Shown in pieces: positions 18,397 through 28,014 of a stretch of DNA of 58,663 nucleotides. The position numbers were made by a program, and so were the translations under genes. The stretch's first letter is position 1. Every line of letters starts with the position of its first letter. The notes beneath the pieces are model-generated. The model was not told the DNA's origin, made no database searches, and saw nothing but the letters and a program-made list of their open reading frames with translations. Location of the stretch: positions 1 through 58,663 of the forward strand of contig NZ_BANU01000035.1 of the NCBI RefSeq assembly GCF_000333035.1, read 5' to 3'. Source of the DNA: Gordonia sihwensis NBRC 108236 (lineage in GTDB: Bacteria > Actinomycetota > Actinomycetes > Mycobacteriales > Mycobacteriaceae).

Positions 18397-19793
18397 GCGC
18401 TCAGCAGGTCGATCTGGCGATCATCGGTTCGGGAAGCGGCAACTCCATCCCGGACGAACGCTTCGACGCGATGAGCATCGCGATCTTCGAGGAGGGCGTC
18501 TACGGCGGCACCTGCCTCAACGTCGGGTGCATTCCGACGAAGATGTTCGTCTACGCCGCGGACGTGGCCGACACCGTCCGGTCGGCGGCCCGGTACGGCG
18601 TCGAGGCGAGCGTCGAATCGGTCGACTGGCCCGCCATCGTCGACCGGGTCTTCGGCCGCATCGACCCGATCTCGGCCGGCGGCAAGGAGTACCGGGTGGA
18701 GCGTTGCGACAACGTCACCGTCTACTCCAGCCACGTCCGCTTCGACGGCCGCGACGACGAGTCGGCCCGATACCGCCTGGTGACCGACGACGGCGACCTG
18801 GTGCTGGCCCGCAAGGTCGTCGTCGCCGCGGGCTCGCGGTCGGAGATTCCTGAGGTGATCGCCGATTCGGGCGTTCATCACTACACCAACAGCGACGTGA
18901 TGCGCCTGCCCGCCCTGCCGAAGCGGATGGCGATCCTCGGCAGCGGATACATCGCCGCCGAGTTCGCCCACGTCTTCTCCGCTCTCGGCGTGGACGTCAC
19001 CGTCGTCGCCCGCAGCGGACGGCTGCTGCGCCGGCTCGACGACGACGTCAGCGAGCGATTCACCGCGGTGGCCCGCCGGCAGTGGGACGTCCGGCTCGAC
19101 AGCACGCTCGCGGGTGCGATCGACCTCGGCGACGACGGCGTCCGGCTCTCGTTCACCGACGGCCGGCACGTCGATGCCGACGCCCTGCTCGTCGCGACCG
19201 GCCGGACACCCAACGGCGACCGCCTCGGCCTCGACACGATCGGTGTGGAGCTGCTCGCCGACGGCCGCGTGCCGGTGGACGCACACGGCCGCACACCGGC
19301 TCCCGAGGTGTGGGCGCTCGGCGATGTCAGTTCACCGTTCCAGCTCAAGCACGTCGCCAACCACGAACAGCGTGTGGTCCAGGAGAATCTGCTGCTCGGC
19401 TGGCACGCCGACGAGCTGGCCTCGTTCGACCACCGGTACGTGCCGGCCGCGGTCTTCACCCATCCGCAGATCGCCACCGTCGGACTCACCGAGGCGCAGG
19501 CCCGCGAGACCGGGCGCGACATCGCCGTCAAGGTGCAGGAGTACGGCGACGTCGCCTACGGCTGGGCGATGGAGGACACGACCGGATTCTGCAAGCTCAT
19601 CGCCGATCGTCGCAGCGGTGAACTGCTCGGCGCGCATCTGATGGGTCCGCAGGCGTCCACCGTGATCCAGCCCGTCATCCAGGCGATGAGCTTCGGTCTC
19701 CGGGTGCCGGACATGGCCCGCGGCCAGTACTGGATCCATCCCGCCATGCCGGAGGTGCTCGAGAACGCACTCCTCGGCCTGGACCTGGAGTGA
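18393..19793 (+). CDS. mtr: Mycothione reductase
   Basis: NADPH-dependent flavoenzyme that reduces mycothione (oxidised mycothiol), the actinobacterial counterpart of glutathione reductase. The product is 466 residues. The FAD motif [15 protein letters not shown] is at the N-terminus. The redox-active disulphide is CLNVGC (Cys41/Cys46). The NADPH motif is [19 protein letters not shown], the second FAD region is VWALGDV, and the catalytic His-Glu is in [22 protein letters not shown] replaces the usual GAGPGG, as in Rv2855. It supports assignment to a mycothiol-producing actinomycete. Confidence 0.96.
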   Translation: MSAQQVDLAIIGSGSGNSIPDERFDAMSIAIFEEGVYGGTCLNVGCIPTKMFVYAADVADTVRSAARYGVEASVESVDWPAIVDRVFGRIDPISAGGKEYRVERCDNVTVYSSHVRFDGRDDESARYRLVTDDGDLVLARKVVVAAGSRSEIPEVIADSGVHHYTNSDVMRLPALPKRMAILGSGYIAAEFAHVFSALGVDVTVVARSGRLLRRLDDDVSERFTAVARRQWDVRLDSTLAGAIDLGDDGVRLSFTDGRHVDADALLVATGRTPNGDRLGLDTIGVELLADGRVPVDAHGRTPAPEVWALGDVSSPFQLKHVANHEQRVVQENLLLGWHADELASFDHRYVPAAVFTHPQIATVGLTEAQARETGRDIAVKVQEYGDVAYGWAMEDTTGFCKLIADRRSGELLGAHLMGPQASTVIQPVIQAMSFGLRVPDMARGQYWIHPAMPEVLENALLGLDLE

Positions 19794-19818
19794 GGGCGGC
19801 GGCGGCCCGAGCGGGTTC

Positions 19819-20646
19819 TCAGAAGCGCGAGGACCGCAGGGAGATCTCGCTCGCCAGAGCGGCCGCCGCATTCTCGGGAATCCAGTGGTCGACGCCGTGG
19901 AGTTCAGAGAAGCGGAAGTCGGAGTAGACGTATCGGCCGCTGAACTCGGCCTGTTCGCGTCCCAGAGCCGCGTCGCCGTCGCTCCACACCATGGTGGTCG
20001 GGATCTCGACCGGCGGGCAGGCCAGGGTGGCCGCGACGTCGCCGGTGAAATTGGCGCGATACCAGTTCAGCGGACCGGTCAGCGCACCCGGCTCGAGGAT
20101 CGGCGCGAGTTCCTCGCCGGTCACGCCGGCACGCCGGAGCAGGACGCCGTCTCGGGCGCTCAGCCTCTCCTCCGCGCCGTCGGCGATGAAATCCTTGATG
20201 TAGGCCGACCGCTCACGCTGATCGCCGCCCGCCGCGAGTGCATCGCGCATCGCGGACGGGTGTCCGGTGCTGACGGCCACCAGGCCGGTGAAGCGGTCGG
20301 GATGCTTGGCCGCCAGATGCCAGGCGACGATCCCGCCCCAATCGTGGCCGACGACCATCGAGTACGAGATGTTGAGGTGGTTGAGGATCCCGATGACGTC
20401 GCCGACGAGCGTGTCGAGACGGTAGGCGTCGACCTCCTCGGGCCGGGCACCGGGACTGTAGCCCCGCTGATCGATGCGCAGGGTGCGGAGCCCGGCCTCG
20501 TGCACGCGCGGAACCACGTCGTCGTAGCACCGCGAGTTCACCGGGAACCCGTGCAGGAGCACCACCCACGGTCCCCGAGCGGGCCCGCTCTCCTCGACGT
20601 CGAAGGTCAGTCCGTCATGCTCTACGGTCAGGTGCGCGGTGTTCAC
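19819..20646 (-). CDS. Alpha/beta hydrolase of the epoxide hydrolase/haloalkane dehalogenase type
   Basis: Product of 275 residues from GTG at 20646. It has oxyanion motif [12 protein letters not shown], the nucleophile elbow VVGHDWGG (Asp in GHDWGG, as in epoxide hydrolases and dehalogenases), [13 protein letters not shown] and a C-terminal HGVDHWIPE histidine. The Asp nucleophile favours epoxide hydrolase or dehalogenase chemistry over esterase; the substrate is unknown. The start lies 32 bases inside the cobQ 3' end, in another frame, and follows a TATCCT hexamer by six bases, so it may have its own leaderless transcript as well as read-through from map-cobQ. Confidence 0.87.
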   Translation of the reverse strand: MNTAHLTVEHDGLTFDVEESGPARGPWVVLLHGFPVNSRCYDDVVPRVHEAGLRTLRIDQRGYSPGARPEEVDAYRLDTLVGDVIGILNHLNISYSMVVGHDWGGIVAWHLAAKHPDRFTGLVAVSTGHPSAMRDALAAGGDQRERSAYIKDFIADGAEERLSARDGVLLRRAGVTGEELAPILEPGALTGPLNWYRANFTGDVAATLACPPVEIPTTMVWSDGDAALGREQAEFSGRYVYSDFRFSELHGVDHWIPENAAAALASEISLRSSRF

Positions 20647-22186
20647 CAAGCCAGGATAGGACGGTGGGCACCGCGGGCGGGCCGCCCTCGATCAACCCGT
20701 GGATACTCGGCATGTCGAGGTGCTCGCACACCAGATCGGCCATCAGATCCAGTTGCGACCGGCGCACCTGCGCGACGCACAGCCGCGGATCGGCGGTGAA
20801 GGCAGTCCGGCCCGCCCGCCGCGCGATCTCGGCCAGGAAGACGCGGCGGAAGCCGTCGCTCTCCAGCGCGCCGTGGCAGTGGGTGCCGTAGACCGCTCCC
20901 CTGCGGGCGCCCTCGGGGCCGGTCGCCGCGGAGTCGAGCCAGGGCTGCTCCTCGCTGCGCACCACGACCCCGTGATGGATCTCGTATCCGCGCACCGGCT
21001 CACCGGCCGCGTGACCGTCGAAGGTCCGCAGGGTCTTGTCTTCGGCGAACTCGATGTCGACGTCGAGCAGCCCCAGCCCCTCGACGGGCCGGGCGACACC
21101 CGACTCCACTGTGCCGACGGACTCCACCGTGTCGACGATGCTCCGGCACAGCATCTGGAAGCCGCCGCAGACCCCGAGCACCGGCCGGCCGCGCTGCGCA
21201 CGTTCGATCAGCGCATCGGCCAGACCGGTGGTCCGCAGCCACGCGAGGTCGCTGAGGGTCGCGCGGGTTCCGGGCAGCACCGCCAGATCCGCGGCCCGGA
21301 CCGCCGACGGGTCGTCGACCCACGTCACGTCGACGTCGGGTTCGCACGCCAGAGCCAGGACATCGGTGCTGTTGGAGATGCGGGGCAACCGGATCGCGGC
21401 CACCGACAGCCGCTCCCGTCCGGCGCCGCCCACGCCGCGAGGTCCGCCCACGCGGGCGCCGACCGATGCGGCCAGCGAATCCTCGGCATCGAGCCGGAGA
21501 CCGTCGGCGAACGGGATCACGCCGAAGGTCGGTCGCCCGGTGCGCTCGCGCACCATCTCCAGTCCGGGAGCGAGGACCGCCGGATCGCCGCGGAACTTGT
21601 TCACGATGTATCCGGCGACGAGCGCCTGGTCGTCCGCGTCGAGGACCGCCGTGGTGCCGAACAGATGGGCCAGCGATCCGCCGCGGTCGATGTCGGTGAC
21701 CAGCACCACCGGCATGTTCGCCGCCCGGGCCAATCCCATGTTCGCGATGTCGGTGGCGCGGAGGTTGATCTCCGCGACCGAGCCCGCGCCCTCGCAGATC
21801 ACCACGTCGAAGTCCCGTCGCAACGACGCGAGTTCGTCGGCGACCACACCCGCCAGCCGGGTACGCCAGAGCTGATAGTCGGCGGCCCCGACCTCGCCGA
21901 CCGTGCGTCCGCGCACCACCACGTGCGAGCGCCGGTCACCGCCGGGCTTCAGCAGCACCGGGTTGAATCGCGTGTCCGGTTCCAGACCGCAGGCCTGCGC
22001 CTGAAGCGCCTGCGCCCGGCCGATCTCACCGCCGTCGAGGGTGACGGCGGAATTGTTCGACATGTTCTGCGCTTTGAACGGCGCCACCGTGATCCCGTCA
22101 CGCGCCAGCGCCCGGCACAGTCCGGCGACGATCAGGCTCTTGCCCGCGTCGCTGCTCGTGCCACCGACCAGAAGTGCGCCGCTCAC
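20615..22186 (-). CDS. cobQ: Cobyric acid synthase
   Basis: Amidates the b, d, e and g carboxylates of adenosylcobyrinate diamide using glutamine and ATP. The product is 523 residues. N-terminal P-loop-like [10 protein letters not shown] (8-17), [12 protein letters not shown] and [14 protein letters not shown] are hallmarks. The amidotransferase half has Cys340 in GVCGGFQML and a histidine in [13 protein letters not shown] at 22186 is nine bases after the map stop. In M. tuberculosis cobQ is elsewhere (Rv0255c), so this is a genus-specific placement beside map. Confidence 0.94.
   Translation of the reverse strand: MSGALLVGGTSSDAGKSLIVAGLCRALARDGITVAPFKAQNMSNNSAVTLDGGEIGRAQALQAQACGLEPDTRFNPVLLKPGGDRRSHVVVRGRTVGEVGAADYQLWRTRLAGVVADELASLRRDFDVVICEGAGSVAEINLRATDIANMGLARAANMPVVLVTDIDRGGSLAHLFGTTAVLDADDQALVAGYIVNKFRGDPAVLAPGLEMVRERTGRPTFGVIPFADGLRLDAEDSLAASVGARVGGPRGVGGAGRERLSVAAIRLPRISNSTDVLALACEPDVDVTWVDDPSAVRAADLAVLPGTRATLSDLAWLRTTGLADALIERAQRGRPVLGVCGGFQMLCRSIVDTVESVGTVESGVARPVEGLGLLDVDIEFAEDKTLRTFDGHAAGEPVRGYEIHHGVVVRSEEQPWLDSAATGPEGARRGAVYGTHCHGALESDGFRRVFLAEIARRAGRTAFTADPRLCVAQVRRSQLDLMADLVCEHLDMPSIHGLIEGGPPAVPTVLSWLGEHRAPDRRA
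20653..20658 (-). promoter_or_regulatory. -10 hexamer TATCCT inside the cobQ 3' end
   Basis: On the minus strand TATCCT is six bases before GTG at 20646. The hexamer is also coding sequence for the last residues of CobQ. Confidence 0.45.
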
Positions 22187-22195
22187 CCCCCGAAG

Positions 22196-23062
22196 TCAGC
22201 TCTCGTCGGGCAGCGTCAGGATCTCTGCACCGGTGTCGGTGACGACGAGGGTGTGCTCGAACTGCGCGGTCCACCTGCGGTCGGCGGTCACCACGGTCCA
22301 CCCGTCGTCCCACATCTCCCAGTCGAGGCCGCCCAGATTGATCATCGGCTCGATGGTGAAGACCATCCCCGGTTCCAGGACGGTGTCGACGCTCGGCTGG
22401 TCGTAGTGCAGCACCACCAGACCGTTGTGAAAGGTCTCACCGATCCCGTGGCCGGTGAAGTCGCGCACCACCGAGTACCCGAAGCGGTTCGCGTACGCCT
22501 CGATCACCCGGCCCACCACGTTGAGCGCGCGACCGGGTTTGACGGCCTTGATCGCGCGCTCGGTCGCGATCCTGGTCCGCTCCACCAGATCCCGCGCCTC
22601 CGGTGAGACGTCGCCGGCGAGGAACGTCGCATTCGTGTCGCCGTGCACACCGTCGATGTAGGCCGTCACATCGATGTTGACGATGTCGCCGTCCTCGATC
22701 ACCGTCGAATCGGGGATGCCGTGACAGATCACCTCGTTCAGCGAGGTGCAGCAGGACTTCGGGAATCCCTTGTAGCCCAGCGTCGACGGGTAGGCGCCGT
22801 GATCGACCATGTACTCGTGGGCGATCCGGTCGAGTTCGGCTGTCGTGACTCCCGGAGCGACCGCCCGACCCGCCTCGGCCAGGGCGTTGGCCGCGATCCT
22901 GCCCGCCACGCGCATCTTCTCGATCGTCTCCGGGGTCTGCACCCACGGTTCGTGGCCCTCGTTCACCGAGTCCTTCCACGCGTACTCGGGACGTTCGATC
23001 GAGTCGGGGACGGGCAGCGTCGGAGCCACGACGCCGGGAACGAGTGGTGCGCGAACTGTCAT
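22196..23062 (-). CDS. map: Methionine aminopeptidase, type I with N-terminal extension
   Basis: Removes the initiator methionine. The product is 288 residues. The five metal ligands are recognisable: two Asp in [16 protein letters not shown], His in [11 protein letters not shown], Glu in FTIEPM and Glu in AQFEHTLVV. The N-terminal 40 residues contain a PxxP-type linker ([14 protein letters not shown]), like MapB/MetAP1c of M. tuberculosis (Rv2861c). ATG at 23062 is preceded by a leaderless-type -10 (TAGAAT). The frame is open to 23173 but that extension overlaps the iron-regulated promoter and shows no similarity. Confidence 0.95.
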   Translation of the reverse strand: MTVRAPLVPGVVAPTLPVPDSIERPEYAWKDSVNEGHEPWVQTPETIEKMRVAGRIAANALAEAGRAVAPGVTTAELDRIAHEYMVDHGAYPSTLGYKGFPKSCCTSLNEVICHGIPDSTVIEDGDIVNIDVTAYIDGVHGDTNATFLAGDVSPEARDLVERTRIATERAIKAVKPGRALNVVGRVIEAYANRFGYSVVRDFTGHGIGETFHNGLVVLHYDQPSVDTVLEPGMVFTIEPMINLGGLDWEMWDDGWTVVTADRRWTAQFEHTLVVTDTGAEILTLPDES

Positions 23063-23069
23063 GACGGAA

Positions 23070-23075
23070 ATTCTA
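23070..23075 (-). promoter_or_regulatory. -10 hexamer TAGAAT of a probable leaderless map promoter
   Basis: On the minus strand TAGAAT is seven bases before the map ATG, without an SD. It is divergent from the iron-boxed promoter at 23145-23163. Confidence 0.55.
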
Positions 23076-23144
23076 CGGACGCCTCCTCCGCGGACACCGC
23101 TCGGCCGGAATCGCACCGATGTGCGTCGAGGAGGTACCAACCAG

Positions 23145-23163
23145 TAAGGTGTGCCTAACAGAA
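23145..23163 (+). promoter_or_regulatory. Candidate IdeR/DtxR iron box upstream of the hmuTUV-like operon
   Basis: TAAGGTGTGCCTAACAGAA matches 15 of 19 positions of the TWAGGTWAGSCTWACCTWA consensus. It ends nine bases before the ATG at 23172, and its first hexamer, TAAGGT, also fits a -10 element. A repressor bound here would block the promoter when iron is plentiful. Confidence 0.7.
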
Positions 23164-23171
23164 CTGTGAGC

Positions 23172-24191
23172 ATGACAAGGCGGATTCAGGTGACGACTCC
23201 TACCCGGTCCGCGATGTCGATCGCCCCTGTCTGGGCCCTGCTGCTGGTCGTCGGACTGTTCGTATCCGGATGCACCACCGAGCCCATCGACACCGGCGCG
23301 ACCGCCACCGCGGCCAGCGCGACACTGCGCTCCGGCCCCGCCACCGCGGCGCTCCCGGACGCCGACGTCGTCCCGGTCGACTCCGCCGTGGTGCCGGGCC
23401 CCCGCGCCGACCGGATCATCGCGCTCGATCGGAACGGCACGCTGGGCGACATCGTCTTCTCGCTCGGCCTGGGCCCGCACGTCGTGGGCCGCGACCGTTC
23501 CACCACCTTTCCGTCGGCCTCGCGGCTGCCGTACGTGACCGAGACCGGCCACGCGATCAACCCCGAACGCGTCCTCGCTCAGAATCCGTCCATCGTCCTG
23601 GTCTCCGACGACGCCACCCCCGCGGGTGCGGTCGACCAGATCCGTGCCGCGGGCATCCCGGTGTCGGTCTTCACCGGCCAGCGGTCGGTGGCCGGCAGCC
23701 CCGCGCTCATCCGCGATGTGGCCGCCGCGCTCGGCGTACCCGCGCAGGGCGAGAAACTGGTGGCGCGCACCGAGAAGCAGATCGCCGACGCCCGCGCCCT
23801 CCTCCCTCGCCCGACCGGCGATCCGACCATCGGCTTTCTGTACATCCGCGGCGAACATCTGATCCTGCTCGCGGGTCCGGGTTCCGGTGCGGACGATCTC
23901 ATCGAAGCGCTCGGCGGTCGCGACGCCGGCACCAAGGCAGGCCTGACCGCTCCGTTCACGCAAGTCAGCGCCGAATCGATGCTCCGGGCCGATCCCGACG
24001 TACTGCTCGTGATGACCCAGGGCGCCGACTCGGTCGGCGGCCTCGACAAGGTCCTTCAGCTGCCGGCCGTGGCCGACACCTCCGCCGGGCGCAACCGGCG
24101 CATCGTCGAGATGGACGAGACGCAGATCCTCATGTTCGGTCCCGACACCGGTCTGGTCCTCAGCGCGCTGGCGAAGGCGATCTATGTCTGA
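23172..24191 (+). CDS. hmuT: Hemin/iron-siderophore ABC transporter substrate-binding lipoprotein
   Basis: Product of 339 residues from ATG at 23172. A signal peptide ([17 protein letters not shown]) ends in lipobox VSGC with Cys34. The body is a class III (BtuF/HmuT) binding protein: [56 protein letters not shown] and the long-helix linker. The closing lobe contains [21 protein letters not shown]. HmuT-type haem binding is favoured over siderophores, because GRDRSTTFP...[14 protein letters not shown] resembles HmuT proteins, but the ligand is not certain. First gene of an iron-boxed operon; overlaps hmuU by eight bases. Confidence 0.87.
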   Translation: MTRRIQVTTPTRSAMSIAPVWALLLVVGLFVSGCTTEPIDTGATATAASATLRSGPATAALPDADVVPVDSAVVPGPRADRIIALDRNGTLGDIVFSLGLGPHVVGRDRSTTFPSASRLPYVTETGHAINPERVLAQNPSIVLVSDDATPAGAVDQIRAAGIPVSVFTGQRSVAGSPALIRDVAAALGVPAQGEKLVARTEKQIADARALLPRPTGDPTIGFLYIRGEHLILLAGPGSGADDLIEALGGRDAGTKAGLTAPFTQVSAESMLRADPDVLLVMTQGADSVGGLDKVLQLPAVADTSAGRNRRIVEMDETQILMFGPDTGLVLSALAKAIYV

Positions 24192-25341
24192 TCTCGCCGA
24201 CCGCGCCGAGCCGCGGCACACTGACGCCGGACACGGGAACACTGCACCACGGGACCCGCGGTCCGACAGCGCTCCCGGGTTGCGGTATCGACTGACGGCC
24301 GCGCTGTCGGTCTTCCGCGGCCGCGCACTGTGGGTGATGGCGGCGACGCTCGTCCTGCTCGGCGTGGTGGTCGTCGTCTCCGCGGGCACCGGACAGGTAC
24401 ACATTCCGCCTCTGGAGGTGCTCGGCTCCATCGCGCACCACTGGCACCTCGACATCGGTCCCCTGCCCACGCATCCACAGGGCGAGAACGCGCTGTGGGT
24501 CTCGAGGTTCCCGCGGATCCTGCTCGGGCTGCTGGTCGGGCTCGCTCTCGGCACGGCGGGCTGCCTGCTGCAGGGAGTGCTCGCCAATCCCCTCGCCGAG
24601 CCGGGCATCATCGGCGTCTCGTCCGGAGCCGCGGTCGGCGCCTGCCTGATGATCGTGATCGGCGGCACCGGAACCAACGGCTGGGCCGTCGCCGGCGCCG
24701 CCGCGCTCTTCGGGCTCCTCACCACGGCCGGCGTCTACGTCTTGAGCATCCGTGACGGTGCGTCGTCGACGATCATGCTGGTCCTGACGGGTATCGCCGT
24801 CAATGCCTTCGCGCTCGGGATCATCGCCTATCTGACCTACGTCGCCTCCACCGCAGCCCGCGAGCAGATCGTCTTCTGGCAGCTCGGTTCGCTGGCAGGC
24901 AACGTCTCGTGGACTCAGGTGAAGATCGTCGCACCGCTCGCCCTCGCCGGCCTCGCGGGCGGAATGGTGCTGGTCAAGAAGCTCGACCTGCTCGCCCTCG
25001 GCGAAGTGCAGGCCGCCGCCCTCGGCGTCAACGTGGAGGCCGTGCGACGCCAGGTGATCGTCCTGGTCGCGATGCTCACCGCGGCGGGCGTCGCGTTCAC
25101 CGGAATCATCATGTTCGTCGGCCTGATCGTCCCGCACGTGATGCGCCTACTGGTGGGCCCGCGGCACGCCCTGCTGCTTCCGGCGAGCGCCCTGGGCGGC
25201 GCACTGGTGATCGCCGCCGCCGACCTCGCCGCGCGCACACTCACCGGCGGCGAACTGCCGCTCGGCATGCTCACCTCGCTGATCGGCGGCCCGGTGTTCT
25301 TCCTCCTGCTGCGCCGGCGGAATGCGGCGGCACGATGGTGA
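24184..25341 (+). CDS. hmuU: FecCD-family ABC transporter permease
   Basis: Inner-membrane permease of 385 residues with about nine to ten hydrophobic segments. Family motifs are RFPRILLGLLVGLALGTAGCLLQGVLANPLAEPGIIGVSSGAA, LVLTGIAVNAF, FWQLGSLAGNVSW, ALGVNVEAVRRQ and GLIVPHVMRLLVGPRHALLLPASALGGA. It has a longer than usual polar N-terminus (about 45 residues). It overlaps the substrate-binding gene by eight bases and the ATPase gene by seven, so all three are coupled. Confidence 0.92.
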   Translation: MSDLADRAEPRHTDAGHGNTAPRDPRSDSAPGLRYRLTAALSVFRGRALWVMAATLVLLGVVVVVSAGTGQVHIPPLEVLGSIAHHWHLDIGPLPTHPQGENALWVSRFPRILLGLLVGLALGTAGCLLQGVLANPLAEPGIIGVSSGAAVGACLMIVIGGTGTNGWAVAGAAALFGLLTTAGVYVLSIRDGASSTIMLVLTGIAVNAFALGIIAYLTYVASTAAREQIVFWQLGSLAGNVSWTQVKIVAPLALAGLAGGMVLVKKLDLLALGEVQAAALGVNVEAVRRQVIVLVAMLTAAGVAFTGIIMFVGLIVPHVMRLLVGPRHALLLPASALGGALVIAAADLAARTLTGGELPLGMLTSLIGGPVFFLLLRRRNAAARW

Positions 25342-26126
25342 CCGGGCAGACCGCCGTGCACGGCGGAGTCGTCGCCGAGGGCGTCACCGTCCGGATCGGC
25401 CGCCGGGAGATCGTCCACGGCGTCGACCTGGCCGCGCACCCCGGCGAGATCCTGGCCCTCGTGGGCCCGAACGGATGCGGGAAGTCGACCCTGCTGTCCG
25501 CGGTCTCCGGAGTCCGCGCACCGGAGTCCGGGACCGTGCGCATCGGCGACATCGACGTCCACCGGGCCGACTCGCTCACTCTCGCCCGCGCCCGCGCGCT
25601 CGTGACGCAGCAGAACCGGGCCGACACACCGTTCACGGTGCGCGAAGTGGTCGAGATGGGCCGATTCCCGTGGACCCGCACCCCGCAGGCGGTGCAGTCG
25701 GAGGAACTGATCGACGCCGCGATCGCCGAATGCGGGCTGGAAGATCTACTGAATCGGCCGTTCCCGCAGCTCTCCGGCGGGCAGCAGGCACGAGTCTCGC
25801 TGGCCCGTGCGCTGGCGCAGGACACACCGGTCCTGCTGCTCGACGAGCCCACCGCCGCACTCGACATCGGGCACACCGAACAGGTCCTGACGATCCTGTC
25901 GCGCCGTGCGGCGGCGGGCGCCACGGTGATCCTCGTGGTGCACGATCTGACGCTCGCGGCCGCCTACGCCGACCGCGTCGCCGTGATGAAGGCCGGACGG
26001 CTGCTCGCGACCGGCGCCGTCGACGAGGTGATGACCGCCGACCTGCTGTCGGAGACCTACGATCATCCGGTCCTGATCTGGGACCACCCCGACACCGGCG
26101 AACGGATCATCACACCCGCGCGGTGA
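25335..26126 (+). CDS. hmuV: ABC transporter ATP-binding protein (hemin/siderophore importer)
   Basis: Product of 263 residues. Walker A is GPNGCGKS (44-51), the Q-loop is in VTQQNR, the signature is LSGGQQARVSLARAL (146-160), Walker B with catalytic Glu is LLLDEPTAALD (167-177), and the H-loop is VVHDLTLAA. EVVEMGRFPW is typical of the HmuV/FecE group. Start ATG at 25335, or GTG three bases later. Last gene of the operon; it converges on the PBP-lipoprotein gene with eight bases between stops. Confidence 0.93.
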   Translation: MVTGQTAVHGGVVAEGVTVRIGRREIVHGVDLAAHPGEILALVGPNGCGKSTLLSAVSGVRAPESGTVRIGDIDVHRADSLTLARARALVTQQNRADTPFTVREVVEMGRFPWTRTPQAVQSEELIDAAIAECGLEDLLNRPFPQLSGGQQARVSLARALAQDTPVLLLDEPTAALDIGHTEQVLTILSRRAAAGATVILVVHDLTLAAAYADRVAVMKAGRLLATGAVDEVMTADLLSETYDHPVLIWDHPDTGERIITPAR

Positions 26127-26128
26127 AC

Positions 26129-26153
26129 CGCAGGCTACGGCCGGTAGCCCGCG
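26129..26153. terminator. Stem-loop at the hmuV / PBP convergence
   Basis: CGC-a-GGCTAC, loop GGCCG, GTAGCC-c-GCG forms a nine-pair stem with one mismatch. It overlaps the last codons of the PBP gene and follows the hmuV stop. There is no T-run, so it may be a weak bidirectional terminator. Confidence 0.4.
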
Positions 26154-27979
26154 GGGATCGCGTCGAGGAAGTCGCGCGTCACATTCACCGAATTGGTGGA
26201 GTCGCCGCCGAGCACGATGAGAGTCGCGAACGCGATGTCGCCGCGATAGCCCGCGAACCACGCGTGCGATCCGCCCGCGACCTCCGCCTCGCCCGTCTTG
26301 CCGTACACCTCGCCCGATCCGGCGATCGAGGTCGCCGTTCCCTCGGTGACCACCGCGCGCATCATCGGCCGCAGCCGCTGGTACACCTCGTCCGACAGCG
26401 CGGCCTGCGGGCCGGTCACCGTCGTCTCGCGTCCGTCGATGAGCTGCGGGACCTGAGCCCTGCCGGTGGCCGCGGCCGCGGCCACGAGCGCCATGCCGAG
26501 CGGGCTCGCCAGCACCCGGCCCTGTCCGAAACCGTCTTCGCTGCGGGCCACCAGCCCGGGTTCGACGGGCACCGAGCCGGACTTCACGTCCAGACCGGGC
26601 ACCCGGTACACCTCTCCCAGCCCCATCGCGGCGGCCGCGTGGGTGAGATCGGTGGGCCCCATCCGGCTGGCCAGGTCGGCGAAGGTGGTGTTGCAGGAGT
26701 GGGCGAAGGCGGAGCGCAGCGGCACCGCCCCGAGCGAGAAGCCGTCGTAGTTCGGGATGGAACGCTCACCGATGTGGATCTCGCCGGGACACGGCACGAT
26801 CGCGTCGGGATCGGTCATCTTGTCGTGGAAGGCCGCCGCGGAGGTGACCATCTTGAAGGTCGAACCCGGCGGGTACAGACCGGAGGTGGCGATGAGGCCG
26901 TCACGATCGGCATCGCGGTTCTGGGCGATCGCGAGGATCTTGCCGGTCGACGCCTGCAACGCCACGAGCATCGCCTGCTTCCCCTGGACGGCGTTCACCG
27001 CGCGCTGCGCCGCGTCCTGCACCGACCGCGACAGGGTCAGCAGGACCGCGGGCGCGGGCGTGCCCGACTCGTCGGCGACCACGTCGGCGACCAGTCCGTT
27101 GGGGTTGAGCACCGAGACCCGCCACCCGCTGGCCCCGGTGAGGCCGCCGGAGACCTCGTCCTTGACCTTCGCGAGCACCGACGGTGCGAATCCGGGGTCC
27201 CGCGGAACCAGAACGGCCTGGTCCTCGGTCACGATTCCGGGCACGGCCAGCCGGTCGCGCAGCCGGTCGAAGTCCGCGGTCTGGATCCGGCCGATCGGCA
27301 GCGGATCGCTCCGCGCCGTCGACTTCTCGGCGATCGCCTGCGGGTCGAGTCCGGGGATCAGGGGACCCAGGACGTCCACCAGACGGTGCGCCGAATCGCT
27401 GACGCTTCCCCCGGCCGCGGCCTTCGCGGCGTCGAACGACACCCCGACCACGGTGCCGTCGACCATCACCTCCGAACCGTCGGACTCGTTGACGGCCGCC
27501 CGCGGCGGACTGGTCTGCGACATCGCCAGCCGCTGGTCGGCGCCGAGCTTGGGATGGATCGCCGACGACTTCCACCGCACCGACCAGCCGGTGTCGCCGC
27601 GGCCGAGCGCGATGTTCGCCGAGTACTCCCACGATCTGCCGCCGGCCAGGGTCCAGGTGTAGGTGACGGGCACGTCCGCGACGTCCTGATCGATCCGTAC
27701 CCGCCCGGCGGTCGCCGACATCGAGTCCGCCGCCAGTCCGGTCCACGTCTGCGCGAGTTGGTCGCGAGCCCGGTCCGGATCGGTGGTGACCGCCCCCGCG
27801 CCGGAGAAGTCGCGGTCGGCGAACCGGTCGAGGAAGGTCTGAACAGCCGACCGGGGACCGTCGTCCTGCGTCGCACACGCCGTCAGAGTCGCCAGCAGCG
27901 CCAGCACCACGACGAGGCACGGCACCGTCGACCGGCTGCGATGAGGGCGACGCAAGCGCGCTCGGAGTGTACTGGGCAT
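26135..27979 (-). CDS. Penicillin-binding lipoprotein (class B transpeptidase, PBP-lipo)
   Basis: Product of 614 residues. The signal peptide ends in LTAC, giving lipid-modified Cys35. An NTF2-like MecA-N domain (about 45-155) precedes the dimerisation domain and the transpeptidase. Active-site motifs are STFK (373-376), SCN (428-430) and KTG (561-563). It corresponds to Rv2864c, a D,D-transpeptidase involved in peptidoglycan cross-linking. I prefer ATG at 27979 because a TATGAT -10 is seven bases upstream; ATG at 27991 would overlap that hexamer. Confidence 0.94.
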   Translation of the reverse strand: MPSTLRARLRRPHRSRSTVPCLVVVLALLATLTACATQDDGPRSAVQTFLDRFADRDFSGAGAVTTDPDRARDQLAQTWTGLAADSMSATAGRVRIDQDVADVPVTYTWTLAGGRSWEYSANIALGRGDTGWSVRWKSSAIHPKLGADQRLAMSQTSPPRAAVNESDGSEVMVDGTVVGVSFDAAKAAAGGSVSDSAHRLVDVLGPLIPGLDPQAIAEKSTARSDPLPIGRIQTADFDRLRDRLAVPGIVTEDQAVLVPRDPGFAPSVLAKVKDEVSGGLTGASGWRVSVLNPNGLVADVVADESGTPAPAVLLTLSRSVQDAAQRAVNAVQGKQAMLVALQASTGKILAIAQNRDADRDGLIATSGLYPPGSTFKMVTSAAAFHDKMTDPDAIVPCPGEIHIGERSIPNYDGFSLGAVPLRSAFAHSCNTTFADLASRMGPTDLTHAAAAMGLGEVYRVPGLDVKSGSVPVEPGLVARSEDGFGQGRVLASPLGMALVAAAAATGRAQVPQLIDGRETTVTGPQAALSDEVYQRLRPMMRAVVTEGTATSIAGSGEVYGKTGEAEVAGGSHAWFAGYRGDIAFATLIVLGGDSTNSVNVTRDFLDAIPAGYRP

Positions 27980-27986
27980 CGGCCCG

Positions 27987-27992
27987 ATCATA
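27987..27992 (-). promoter_or_regulatory. -10 hexamer TATGAT of a probable leaderless promoter (PBP-lipoprotein)
   Basis: On the minus strand TATGAT is seven bases before ATG at 27979. It is the closest match to the sigma-A -10 consensus among the leaderless candidates here. Confidence 0.55.
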
Positions 27993-28014
27993 GAGGACGA
28001 GCGGGCGGTGGCCG

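Noticed and set aside
20699..22606. 635-codon plus-strand frame antisense to cobQ and map
   Set aside because: CobQ and Map on the minus strand carry full catalytic motifs; the antisense frame has only low-complexity His/Arg/Gly sequence.
11737..23062. Cobalamin riboswitch upstream of the cob genes
   Set aside because: I looked for a B12-box-like stretch in the short gaps before mqo, cobO, cysG and cobQ and saw none; the gaps are mostly too short for this RNA. A covariance-model search would settle it.
23151..23171. Earlier GTG start (23151) for the substrate-binding lipoprotein
   Set aside because: It lies inside the iron box and -10 region; ATG at 23172 gives a normal signal peptide.
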